Origin: Trochalopteron elliotii
Taxonomy: Eukaryota > Chordata > Aves > Passeriformes > Leiothrichidae
Direction of reading: 5' to 3'
Assembly (NCBI GenBank): GCA_024734555.1
Contig: JANPWX010000653.1
Coordinates: 436,477 to 500,476, forward strand
Length of the DNA: 64,000 nt
Shown: in pieces, positions 52,801 to 64,000 of the stretch
Numbering within the stretch: position 1 is the first letter of the stretch
Layout: each line of letters starts with the position of its first letter
Notes under the pieces: model-generated
What the model was told of the DNA's origin: nothing
The model's input: the letters and a program-made list of their open reading frames with translations, nothing else
Database searches by the model: none
Translations under genes and position numbers: made by a program

Positions 52801-53062
52801 AAGCCTTACAATAGGGAATCAAATTATGCATTGCCTTTAATATTTTATGAAGTTTAAAATAATTTAAGTTTAAATTAGTTTCAATTTACATACACACACA
52901 CCCCTCATAATTACTTTTACTTACCGGCTTGAAGACTGTGCCCTCTATGCACTTTCAAAGACCCAGAAGCTGCCATAACAGAAGCACCACCTATTTTCAA
53001 AGACAGAGATTCATATTAAATCTAAATACCTGTTTCATTTTTAGTAGATGTTTCTGAAACAT
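46658..53062 (-). CDS. DOK7: DOK7-like adaptor, C-terminal exons (3' part of gene)
   Basis: Five minus-strand exons join in phase 1: 53030-53062, 52925-52990, 51779-51850, 49092-49244 and 46658-46794 (ending TGA), all GT-AG. They give about 153 residues with tyrosine motifs suited to SH2 partners: [27 protein letters not shown] (a YxN Grb2-type site), [10 protein letters not shown] and [12 protein letters not shown] basic, glutamine-rich end follows ([16 protein letters not shown]). DOK7 is a PH/PTB adaptor that activates the kinase MuSK at the neuromuscular junction. The assignment rests on these motifs and on position, since vertebrate DOK7 lies tail-to-tail with LRPAP1. The PH and PTB exons are not in the window, so another DOK/IRS-type adaptor is the alternative. 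The four exons from 46658 to 52990 are firm; the 33-base exon is less so. Confidence 0.75.
48203..48224. repeat. (AAAT)n short microsatellite
   Basis: Five AAAT units inside the last intron of the DOK7-like gene. Confidence 0.85.
48626..49022 (-). mobile_element. CR1 LINE 3' fragment in the last DOK7-like intron
   Basis: Reverse complement of the CR1 3' end: 'aatagaatcattaagattgg', 'gactccatcacttccctgga', 'agcctgttccaatgcctgac', 'cttcctgatgtccaacctga' and 'tgagcctccttttcttcagg'. It ends only about 70 bases from the exon at 49092-49244, so the splice donor lies very near it. It is better preserved than the 42.3 kb copy. Confidence 0.93.
49809..49901. repeat. A/G homopurine tract (AAAAG-rich)
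   Basis: About 93 bases are almost purely A and G, with A-runs and an AAAAG core and a single T near 49887. It lies in the DOK7-like intron between the exons at 49092 and 51779. It is not coding. Confidence 0.9.
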
Positions 53063-55589
53063 CTAGAAAAAAAATAAAGCAAAACACAAAGAATTACAAG
53101 TCATCGTTCTTCATTTAGGCAATTTAAAAAAAAAAATTTGCTCAATCCTTTATCCTGAGTTTGTGGAATTAAAATCTAATTTTGTTGTTTTCTTTCTTTC
53201 AAGAGAAAGGATGTCTTCTATAAAACCTAAGGATGCTATCCCTCCCTGGTTTTGGTGAGTACTGCCTTCCTCACAGGGAAAGCTGTCTTGAGCTAAGAAG
53301 TAAAATGGCAACGAGAACTGAGTTGGGAGATGCCTTTGCAGTCCATAATGTAGCTTTAGCAACAACAAAGTTTAAAGTGTTCATTAAAATCTGGTCAGAC
53401 TGGATCCAAAACCTATCTAAGTGAATGAGAAAACTTCAGCAGTCCACCATCCATGTTTAGACATGGATACACCAGGCCAGGGGCAAGGGAACACAAGGGA
53501 TCTGATTCCACGGGAATTGAATCCAGGTCACAGCATGTTCTTGTGAAACGCCCTCCCAGTGTTCCAGCCAGGAAAACTCTACCATGGACATGGCAGATGG
53601 CATAGCCAGCCTCCCTTCCCCAGCTTGATCCTGGCCAGCAGGAAGCTGTAGTAGGGAAATTTGAGGAAACAAGAGCTATCAAAAGCTCAGAAAGCTGCAG
53701 GGTGGGACCCATGCAGTGTCTGCACACACATTCCTTCTCTAACCAGCAAACTCAGCAGCACCATCCCCACCTGATGAGTGTGAGATTACATCACCCCAGC
53801 CAGCCCTGAACCTCTGCTCTCTGCTCTTGTCACTGTGGACACCTCAGAGAGGTGAGTGGCATTTACTTCCTCACATGAAAAACTGTGAGGGAACTTCTTG
53901 TGCAGGAGCTGGAACTGAGGAGGCATCGGGTGGGAGGCTGGGTATGAGTAACCCTGCCACTGGTGACAGGGTGCTGCAGCCTGCTGGGGCTCACATGGAA
54001 AATTAACACTCTTCTAAGCTGATGAATAGTCTCTGAGCAGGTGAGACACTGCTCTGCAAATTGTTTTTAAAATAGCCTCCAAAAATTACCATAGCTCTTA
54101 TGCAACATGAAGGAATTCTGTAAGATAAATATTCTGAAATATCTAATAAAACTGCATGGCCTGGGAATCTAATGAAAACTGCAATTTCTTTTTTTTTTCC
54201 TCTTGTATAAAGTACAAATATCATTTTAATTCTAAATCTGAGAGTTTCCAAGCTTGTAAATTAATCTTACAGTTTTATAAAATAAATCTAAAAAAAAGTC
54301 ATTATTTGAGGACAATGGATTAAAACAATAAGAAACTATTTCAAAAGGGCACAACTGAACTAAAGCCTTTAGTTAGTTGTCTTTATTTACATGAAAGCAT
54401 ATATAGTGTAAGCCAAGGCTACAAAATTCAATTTTAAAGTATGCCTTACTGAGAATCTGATCTTGTATTTTAACAGATGAAATCAGCTTGTAGAACCTTT
54501 ACAGATTGTAGAACTCTGGTGAGGACTTAACAAGTAAAAATGTTATTTGGAATTTTGTTTTTAACAAGACTGCTGATAAAAATAAATGCAAAAATAGGAC
54601 AGCCCCAGGCTAGCTGATTTTCTTATATTTTCACCGTAACTCATCTTCTTTTTTCTCACATCAGGGCATCCTCTCTCTGCATTAAAAACATCAGAATATG
54701 TTTTATGAAGCCAAAAGCCTCACCATCCTTTGAAGATTACAGTCTTATGCTAATTCCAGCTTTGTCACAAAACTAGTGTGGGGTTGAGTTTGTTATTCCC
54801 TCAAAAACTTAATGCAATTCAGCAGAAATTATTCCAGAGGCATTGTGGATTTTTAAGCAACATTTTTAGGATTTGTGAAGAACACCCAGGACAGGAAAGG
54901 AGATTTAAAACAAGATATTCCAATCCATCTATGGTCAAGTTTAAGTTTTCCTTCAGAGCTTATTTTAAAAAGCCATGTTAATGTTTCAGGATTTGACCTG
55001 TTGCATTTTCCTCATTTTCAAATCTGGCAACTAACAAATATTTGCATAGTCAAATCTCTCAGGGAATTTTTTTTAAGCTTTGAACTTCATCGTATAAACA
55101 CATGTCAACAGAGATCAGCCTAGATATTTTCTTCCTTCTTCTTTTCAGCTGCTGTATAAACTGGTTTGTTCCTTATTCATGAATTCTAGGAGAACACTTG
55201 CAGGAATGGAAAAAGCAAGTTAGCAAGATAAATTTCTGAGCAAATAATGTCTCCAGCAGGAGACAGACACTCCCTTCCATTATTCTTTTCATTTTACAAG
55301 GGATGGTTAAGAATATTTTTTTTTGTTTCCCCTGCCATCCAGTTCTGTGTGGCTGACTTGCTCAAGTCTTTGTCAGAACTGAGTATCTCATTAAGAGAGT
55401 TACTTCCATTCTACTTTGCTCAATGTGCAAGAGGAAGAAGGTATTCAAAATGTGACAAAATTAAAATAATCTGCAGGATATTTTGAATTCTGACATTTGA
55501 TTAGACTCAAAAGTTTAATGTAGCTCAGAGAAGACAATTATTTGAAATACTTTTCTAACTTTATAGTTATTGTTTTGTGACCATTCTTC

Positions 55590-55609
55590 AAAAAAAAAAA
55601 AAAAAAAAA
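55590..55609. repeat. A20 homopolymer
   Basis: Twenty consecutive A in an intron of the DOK7-like gene. It may be a microsatellite seed or the tail of an old retrocopy; no recognised sequence precedes it. Confidence 0.85.
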
Positions 55610-58228
55610 CAAAACAGACAGTTTACAGCACATGTGCTACAAGAAAGAGCCATGAAAAAAAATAACAAAACAGAGGAAAGATGGAATATAAATTATAAAC
55701 TGAGCCCAGACAGTTTACATTTTCAAATCTTCTGACCTCTCATTGCATGGCCAGTGAGGAGACATACACAGCCCTGCACTGCATTTACCAAGTGATCACT
55801 TCTCACTGCCCAGCCTCCACTCCACCTTCCAGGGGTAGGTCACAAACTCTTCAGGTCTGAGCTATTAAATTTCCTGACAAGGAGTCAGGACAGAAGAAAA
55901 CACCACATTCTGTGATAAAACCCTGCTTCTTGCTGAATTAAAACTAGCTTTATTGTGAAGAACTTTGACTCACTCAGCCAAGCAACATCCCATCTCCTCC
56001 TTTGAAAACAGGTACCTTGCTTTAAAGAGCATCCAAAGGCTAAAGTGACTGATTGACAGGAGAAACACTGCAAGTGCACCAGGAGGTTGTTTCATGTAAA
56101 TGTAATAGGAGACTTCCTGCTGCTGTGTATTTGCCCTACAAAACTTCCCTGTTTGTTCTCTTTGATTTTCAAAGTAATTTCATATATTCTCTGCTGTACA
56201 AATGGCATTATCTGCAAGACATAAAAGCTGAGGGGGATACTTAAAAATGTTTATTGCTCTACAGATTTCTCCATACTCAGAACTGCCTCCTGTCTCTCTA
56301 ACAGACAACTTTAAAAGTGGTAGAATCTCTCAAATTAGAAATGCATTCAGACACTCTGTTCAAATATTGCTCCTCAAAGATCTCTATTTAGTCTGTGCAA
56401 AAAATAACAGAGGATCTAACTACCTCTAGCTATTATTCATATTCCCATGCTGTGGGCCATTCCAGCCCAGCCTCCTATCCTTAAAAATGCAAAAGCGTTA
56501 AGCTAGAACTACTACCATTTTCCTGTGCCAAGAAATTCAGTGTCTGGGTTTTTTTTTTTGAAAAATACACCTTCAAAGATGCTTTACATACATTTGATTC
56601 AAAAACCTTGATACATGTGAAGCTCAGGATCTATGCTGGCCAGGGATGAAGGTCACACACAAACCCAAACATTTTTAAAAAAATTTGAAATAATCACTAT
56701 GTGTGCAAATAAGATCCTCACCTTTGTGTTCTAGAAGGCTGGGATATGTAATTTCCCCAGATTTCAGTGTCAGAGAAGGTATGGGGAAGCAAATCATGAA
56801 TAAATAAAGGACAGGACTAGAGGGTTACTGTGGCATTGACTCATCACCCTCTGTCAGCCCCAATACAGAGAATAGGAACCTGCTAGATCTGCTCAGCCTA
56901 GAGGACGAAGCAGCAACATTGGGATCATTCACTGGGATGGTTTCCCCACAGTTTTCTTTCCCCCCTGGGAAAAAGCCCCTCTTATTTCAGACCAAGGCTT
57001 ACTTTTAGCTTACTGGTTTTGAGCTCCTGTATTTCTCCCCCTACAGAATTATTTTGAGTGGACATGTAGAATAAAGCAGGACCAAGAAAAAGCATGCCAT
57101 ATTATGGCAGGGTTTCATTAATCAGCTTCTCATGAGAATGATATTTTTCTATTACAATCTTTAGCCCTATAAGGTATGAGATGGCATATCTATGGTGGAC
57201 ACTGTTCAACACACAGTCGTTTACTGGCTCAATAAAAATATCTGAGTGCACTTGGTCTTCCTACATCTGAAGAGCTGAGAGCATAAATCCTGAAAGAAAG
57301 TGAGAATTGTAAATTGTTTTCAACCTACGCAATAATAACCACCATAATATGGACCAGAGTCTTCTTTTTCATTGCTCTGAATTAATTCCTTAAAAGCTGA
57401 CTCCTAAGCTTGGAATAAAAGTGTCATGCTGCATGCATGGTATGCAATAAAAATATTTTAAAATGCACAAAAAACACGTAGTTTTCCATCAGAAAAGCTA
57501 AGCTGTCAGACAGTTGACTTCATTTTCAGCACCTGTTATATACTTAATTTTATTCTTTCTTGTCTGCCTGTCTTGAGTCCCTAGCTACCTAAGAAAAATT
57601 TAACAGAGCTATACAGTGTTCATAATCAGCATTCAGGTGATATTTTAGCTGAATCCCAATCCACAGCATTGTTTTATGTTTATTCCTTAATTTATCCCCT
57701 CAGACATTTCCCATCAAGCATTGTCTAGGTTTGGTATTGCAAGCAAAGGGGCTATCAGAGAGCAAGAGTGTCTGCTGCAATGCTGATGAATTTGCTCCTA
57801 TGGAATAAGGGGGAAAATGGAAAAAAAGAAAGATAATTGACAAGCCAAAAAGCAATATCGAAAGTGCACTGCTTCCCTGGGAGCATATTTGTTACTTGCC
57901 CATTCAACTACTGGCTTTTGCAAAGCCAGAGCCTGTGGCACAGAGATCAGGGAGATCAGACCTCCCACTGGGGAAATTTAATTTGAGTGTTGAAATACTC
58001 AGGGCTGGGCCTGGCCCATGGGAATGCCCAGACAACCAGCTCCCCTGTGGGAACTGGGAAAGGATGGAAGTTTCTGAAATATGGTGCACAGAGCTGGTAT
58101 GAAATGCCTTCTCCAGGGACTGCAGTGTCCCTAAGCACTTCTGCAAGCTATTCCAGCTACCAGCCTCCCTTCTCTAAATAGGAGCCTTGGGATTCAGTCT
58201 GCTCAGCTCATTTGGAAGGGGTTGGCAG

Positions 58229-58280
58229 CTAAGGACAGAAATAGTGGCATTTCCCTAAGGACAAAAATAGTGGCATTTCC
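58229..58280. repeat. 26-bp tandem duplication
   Basis: The 26-base unit, beginning ctaaggaca and ending atagtggcatttcc, occurs twice back to back with a single g/a difference at its tenth base. This indicates a recent local duplication. Confidence 0.9.
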
Positions 58281-61200
58281 CCTCCACACAAAACAGTCTC
58301 GTGGTTTAAACATCATTCATAAAAGAAGATTTCTGTGACAGAGTTCTGCTCAACTGAGAAAATACAAATATTTTGAAGGAAATAGTTCACCCTTATGAGT
58401 AAGACCTTGGAGGTTCCTTATCTAAGGTGTTGCAGTGGAATAGAAGGGAGAACAAGATTTAAATAAGAGGCCTAAATTACAATGACAAACAGCACAACTG
58501 CTAGGAAATAAACTGTAAATGAAAGATTAGTCGAGATCTTTGGGTGATTCAAGGCAGATTAAGGATTCTCATTGCAGAACTAAACAAACATCTGTCAGAC
58601 ATACACAGAATATCCACACCTCAGGACATAGACCCTCACTAGATAACTGCTTCGTTCCTATTTTTCATGCAGTATTTTGGTTTATAGTACCAGAAACATA
58701 ATGAGGATAATGACAAGCTCTTCAGCTCACCATTCTGTGAAGGAATGTGCAGTCTATTGTTTCACCTCTGAACACTGAATGTGAATCTTATTCACGATCC
58801 CTTAACTCAAAGCACATAAGCAGTTCCTGAGAAAAAGACCTACACAGATCTCTCTGAAACTGCAACCACCAGATCGAGCTACAGGATTTCTTGAGCTGTC
58901 ATGAGAGTCTCTGTACAGGTCCCATGAGAACTGCTCACACAAAATGTACTAAACTGAGGTGTCTGCAGAATTCAACAGTCTCAGGAAACCTGAATCATAC
59001 TTTTGAACCTCTATCCTGTCATGGTATTTTGAGGTCCACCATAATTATAAATGCAGTCTATTACACTTAAGAGCACACATTCACACATCATACAACTCTG
59101 AAGAATCCCTTACCTTTATCTGTAATACAAAACTATGATAACAATGAGAACATTTTCCTCCTACAAACTCAAGTAATCTAATTCAGTCTCTCTTTCTAAG
59201 CAATATTTACAAAGTTATTTATAACAAAGGCAACCAAACTATTTAAACCAGAATTAAATGATTCACCCCAACTTGTTTTTTTTTTCCATCTAGTAATACA
59301 ACTTAGAATTGTTGCCATATTTAGAACCCTTTTCTGTTTGCCATTAGAATGAAACACAATTCTCTAAAGTTGCTGAGTCTTTTGCTCATATCTAACTAAA
59401 AGGAGAGAGTACCCACATTCCCTATCAATAAATTGAAAAATACACAAACAATTGATCAGTGACTGTTTAATTCCGTGTCTTGCTAAAGAACTGAGACACT
59501 CAAGAGCAAAAATATTGCATAGAACATGTGGGCACCTGTAGCTCAGGAAGAAATGGGTTTGCATTCTACAGTGTATTTGAATGAAAATATGATTAAAAAG
59601 AAGTGTGTTTGTGAGTAAGTGAATTGCTACACTAGGAAATTTTATATCTGGGTGTTGGGTCATTGTACAATCATCCATGCTAGCAGAGGTATCTTGCCAT
59701 GTATATGCACAATACAGGTTTTGAAAGTAGTTACCTCAGATTAGTGTGCCTTCATTTTATTCTCAGCAATGCATAATAATTTCTTATAATAGAGAATCAT
59801 AGAGAAGTTCTAATGCAGTTCCTTTGGTCCAACAGAACAGTATGAATGACTGCTCAGGACCCTGAGACCTTCAGTTAACACCTTAGATTAAATATTCAAA
59901 TGCTACAGTTACTATGAATGCTTTCCAATGCCAAGTTCAATTATACTTTAAATTTCACATGTATGAAAGACAAAACTTTAATATAAAGAGATAATAATAA
60001 TAATAAAATGAAATATCTAAGAACAATAAAAATGCAATGAGACACAGAAAACTTCAGCTCCTTTTGTGTCTGAAAAATAGCTTTAGTATTGAAGAATAAA
60101 ATTTTACTGGTATAGTGGAGCATTTGGGAGGTGAAACCCCACAAAAGAAATTTCAGTCACTGGCTTTAGATGCTGCATTTGCCTTAAGAATTTATAATTA
60201 TTCCTGCAAGAGTTCTTTTCAAAACGATATTTTTCCAGCTTACCAGACAATAAAACACACCTGCCCAAACTCCTTCAGTATTGTATCTTTTCTTTCTGTT
60301 GATATAAAAATCTGTCCTGTATTTCTGCAGTTACAATTTGCTTCATGAATAGGTTTTATCAAAACAGCTAACTCCCTCATATGCATGAACAGCCTGAGGT
60401 TAAGTTTTTTGTCAGATGTTGTTTGCATCCAAAATTAACTTGACACTGAAATTAATACAGAAATAACATTCTGCCCACCACATGCAGAAGAAGTTTCTCT
60501 GTATTTACACACATTTTAGTAATAAGTGTTCTGGTTTCCTTGGTTTGAGTGGAGGACTAGAAACTTGAGTACCAGAGGGAAAGATAAAATTAATGATCCA
60601 ATTTGGGCTTCTACTTACAGCTCTATAAATCAAGAGTAATTCCACTGACTTGAGTGGAATAACTAGCAACAAGATCTGCTAAATGCTTCTGGATTTTCTC
60701 CTGCTAAGACAGACAAAGGAAGTGAGTTACTTTTAACCTTCTCCAGAGACACCTCCTGATCCGAGTGTCTTACTGGATTTGTTCACACAAGTATCCATCA
60801 GTAACACTGTTTTATGTATTTGCCAAGGTTTTTTAAAGTAGTAAAGAAACCCAAGCACAAAGAGCTGTTCCATGACTATTGGAGGTGTGCATCCTAAGAA
60901 ATTAAATGGATCTGGTGAATTATCAGGTAAATTATTTAAGGAATAGAAAGGCATTTAAGACGCTGACCAAGTTCTTTGCACAAATCTCTCCAAGGTCTAA
61001 GATGGAGAAGTCACACAAAACCAAATGCTTATGAAATGTTTTCTTTGAAGTAAAATGATAATTGAAAGGTGCCAGACCAGTTTGGCTGCATTAGACTGGG
61101 AACTTGGATGACCAACACATTCTACTGATAGAGAGGTTTACAATGCAAGGCTGGACAGCGCCTTTGTCTAAATAATCTTTCCAGGCCAGATGCTCAGTGT

Positions 61201-61702
61201 CCTCTCATTAGTGATTTTGTTGGTCAATCAATAGTTTCACTGACATCAGAGAAGCATCTCCCAGTTGCTCCTGGTAAAGATTCATTCCTGTGATTTTGTG
61301 TTATTTAGGAAACTGCCTATACACACTGAACATGTAAAATCAAGTTTGCCTTTGGTGCTAATACAGCCAAAAAAGAAAATTTTCTTGGTGTTCTTTGAAT
61401 ATGTAAGTAGAAAAGTCACTAAACAGCTTTTTAAAGAATCTGACAACTTTGGACCTCTACAGATTAACAAAAAAAAGAAAAAAAGGAAAAAACAAATATA
61501 TTATCTTTTCAACCAAGGTTATTACAGATTACAATGTATTTCATAACTGCCTGTCATGAATTGCAGCAGCAAAACCAACCACAAACAGGACACCTCTCAA
61601 TATAGTATTTAGTTCTGCTTCCATAAATCATTTGCTTCTCTTATCACAATTTGAGACTTAAACATCATTGTTAAATAAAGCAAATAACTAAATGGCTCCT
61701 AC

Positions 61703-61745
61703 CTGATATAGCTGGTAAGACTCCAGACTGTAATACTGCTGTTCC
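61703..61745 (-). CDS. Candidate further upstream exon of the DOK7-like gene
   Basis: A 43-base segment on the minus strand follows a strong acceptor (tctgttttctttag) and precedes gtagga. Read from phase 0 it gives GTAVLQSGVLPAIS and leaves one base. That is the phase needed by both the 33-base and 66-base exons of the DOK7-like tail. Its own upstream partner is not seen. Support is splice signals and phase only. Confidence 0.42.
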
Positions 61746-63867
61746 CTAAAGAAAACAGAAAATTTTAGAATGAAAAATCTTTACAAGAATTAGAAGTTTG
61801 ACAAAAGGTAAGAAGTATAAAAAAGTAGAAGGGAGGGGAAGAAATCAGAAATGTGGCCAAGATTTCATTTTTGACAGTGAAAAACATCCCACAGCATTTC
61901 AGAAAATATAAGATTATACATGTATAATGTATACAAATATATACAAGTATACAAATAAGCAAAAATGCCAACAGAAGTTTGATGTGTGAAATTACATCAG
62001 ATGTGGAACACAGTTAAAGTATCATTGAAATTATAGGAAGGACAACAAATAACTACAACAATTAGCTTTGATTAGATAAAGAAATGAACCTGAGATAAAA
62101 AAAATAAAAGCAGTGTTTGTTATTAAGTGATTTTTTCAGTCTTTAAGATTGTCTTAATTTCCCCTTTCAGTACATCATATTTTATTATTTCTGCCACTCT
62201 GAGGCCTCCTGCTGCAATCCCCTGTAAGGCAGTGACTTCACTAACAGTGGCAGCTGCAAAGGCAAGTCAGCAGCAAGAACAATAGAGAGATGCAAAAGCT
62301 ACACCTTTTATAATTCTACAAAACACAGCAAAACATGCTTTTGCCTGTAGGAGAACCTTTTAACATTATTATGGCATCATGTCCAAATGTAAGTGCATGG
62401 TTTTCAAATGCAGAGCATAATGCAGAACTCAGCCCACCCTACGATTACATCAAAGGAGTAAAGGGGTAAGTGACCTCATTCAGATCATATGCTTTTGTTA
62501 CGCCTGCTACGATACTCAGACAAAACCTAACATGATTATCTGAGGCCTGCATGCCTCACAGTATTACTCATAACTATAAGTTAAACATCCTTCTAGCATC
62601 TAAACTTTTATCTGTGTCCCAGGAGCTGAGTGCTGGGGTCTGGGATGCACGGCTGTTGGCTCCAGCCACCCCAGCACTACAACACCCCCTGTAAGCAGAT
62701 CCGCAGCACTCGTGTACCACACACCCCCAGCTGCATGGCCAGGGCTATTTTAGCTCTGCCAGTGATCTGGCTGCTGTCAGATGATATTCATTTTTTATGT
62801 TCTGCTTCCAAATATTTTGGGTAGAGTTCAATGATAGATGTTAGGAGAATCCACTGGTTTGATATGCTGGCTCATCATTCATCGATTAGCTCAGCTGCCC
62901 TAAAGAGCTAAATGGAACTTAAACCTGGCATTTCTTTCTGTGTGTACAAATAACCACCATGGCACATAATCCTTTTCACAATCAAAATGGGATTTTCTTT
63001 TCCCCCTTCTGTGCATATTTGGAATAGCTTTGCCTTCCTCTCACCTCTTTTTTTTCCTTTTAAAGTTTCATTTTATTATATGCAAACTTCCACTCATTTT
63101 AAATTTCATTAAATATGCAATTAATCACACCAGATCTCATTAAAAAAAAATCAGCAGTTAAAAATACTGTCCCATACGAAGAGGCCTACCTATCTCTATA
63201 CAGCTTTTCAATGATTACATACCTAATCCTGCTCTAGTGCTGCTTATGAGAGTTTTAGGTTTTGGGTCCAAGACAAGCCCAAAAAGTCCAGATCATCTAA
63301 TATAATCACCACAGTAAGGATCAGAGATACTGTACTGCACGGTTTCCTGGATATAGAAGAAGTTTTGCAAGATTCATAGTGACAAAAAGCACCAGAACAG
63401 CATTGCAAGCTCACCTCCATGGCATAAAAAGGAACCAGAAGTTTGCAAGTTAGGTGGATAGAAACAAAAAGAGGAAAATATTGTCTTAAAACTTATTCTT
63501 CCCATTATTGGCTATGATAGCTGATCAATATTAACCAAGTATTTTCACAGAGCCAAAATATTTTTGCTTCTCATTTTGCCTCCTAAAAAGGAGTAGCCTA
63601 CACTTCCAAGAAAAAGAAGACTAGCTTCTGTAGGTTTGAATGCTGAGCAGGCCTCCATTATCACTGGCAAGAGGAATGAAATGCCAGTCACCTGATAGCT
63701 GTGTCAACATTTCAGACACACCTCATCAGCCACAGGTTATGTAATTCCCTTTGTGTATCTTTAGAAATAAAGCTTTTCTTTCAGCTCATCTAAGTTTGGC
63801 AGCTTTTTATAGCTCCATTATTCTGCGCCTACTGAGAGTTAGAGTTCTCAGCACAGAAAAGATGAAC
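61746..63867. other. Intronic or intergenic sequence, no exon called
   Basis: AT-rich sequence. A minus-strand open segment ending at a gtatgt donor near 63220 was examined, but its frame is closed by a stop with no acceptor in between. Nothing else is recognised. Confidence 0.5.
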
Positions 63868-64000
63868 CTCTTGGAGCAGGTCCAGAGGATGGACAGAAAA
63901 TGATGGGAGGGCTGGAGCACTTCTCCTTTGAGGAAAGACTGAGAGAGTTGGGGTTGTCCAGCCTGAAAAAAGAAAAGGCTCCACGGAGACCTTGGAGTAG
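63868..64000 (+). mobile_element. CR1 LINE fragment running off the right edge
   Basis: 'gagggctggagcacttctcc', 'ttgaggaaagactgagagag' and 'ttggggttgtccagcctgaa' are the classic avian CR1 3' portion in plus orientation. The rest lies beyond the window. Confidence 0.92.

Larger units (their letters stand above)
53063..61702. other. Large presumed intron of the DOK7-like gene
   Basis: No confident exon is seen on either strand. Open frames near 54.8-55.1 and 57.9-58.2 kb lack paired splice sites and recognisable protein. Contents are AT-rich unique sequence, an A20 run, a 26-bp duplication at 58229 and a possible worn CR1 trace near 59790-59870. Confidence 0.55.

Noticed and set aside
63170..63290. 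Minus-strand segment reading GLFGLVLDPKPK before a gtatgt donor, considered as another DOK7 exon
   Set aside because: An in-frame TGA lies just upstream with no AG acceptor between it and the open part.

Overview
The window looks like nuclear DNA of a bird, probably a neoavian such as a passerine. It is AT-rich and intron-rich, with several CR1-type LINE 3' fragments of the avian kind. It also carries the LRPAP1 gene with a tail-to-tail neighbour that looks like DOK7. No bacterial or viral genome organisation is seen. The six frames are full of short chance ORFs, so genes were called from exon continuity: splice sites, reading phase and recognisable protein.

Layout: (1) 1-20.5 kb is mostly intergenic, AT-rich sequence with a CTTT microsatellite and a worn CR1 remnant. 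A few splice-flanked open segments lie on the minus strand but are unproven. (2) 20.6-24.6 kb is a GC-richer island with an intact three-exon CC chemokine gene (+) at 23092-23810. Two relics of related chemokine units lie upstream, and one is cut by a CR1 just after its start codon. (3) 25.6-26.1 kb is a CATC microsatellite followed by a 392-base assembly gap, which hides the start of LRPAP1. (4) 26.07-35.57 kb is LRPAP1 (+), eight exons ending in the ER-retention tail HNEL, complete apart from the signal-peptide end in the gap. (5) 35.6-46.6 kb lies between the genes. It holds candidate minus-strand exons, including one encoding a signal-peptide-like N-terminus, a 240-codon plus-strand ORF followed by a poly(A) signal, several perfect hairpins and a CR1. 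(6) 46.66-61.75 kb holds the 3' exons of a minus-strand gene, most likely DOK7. They encode a tail with several tyrosine motifs (YEML, YVNI, YMEL, YAQI) on small exons of equal phase. The PH and PTB exons would lie beyond the right edge. (7) A CR1 runs off the right end.

The genes do not form one pathway. LRPAP1 is an ER chaperone for LDL-receptor-family proteins, DOK7 is the cytoplasmic activator of the muscle kinase MuSK, and the chemokine is a secreted immune signal. LRPAP1 and DOK7 together match conserved vertebrate gene order; the chemokine next to them is the unexpected part.
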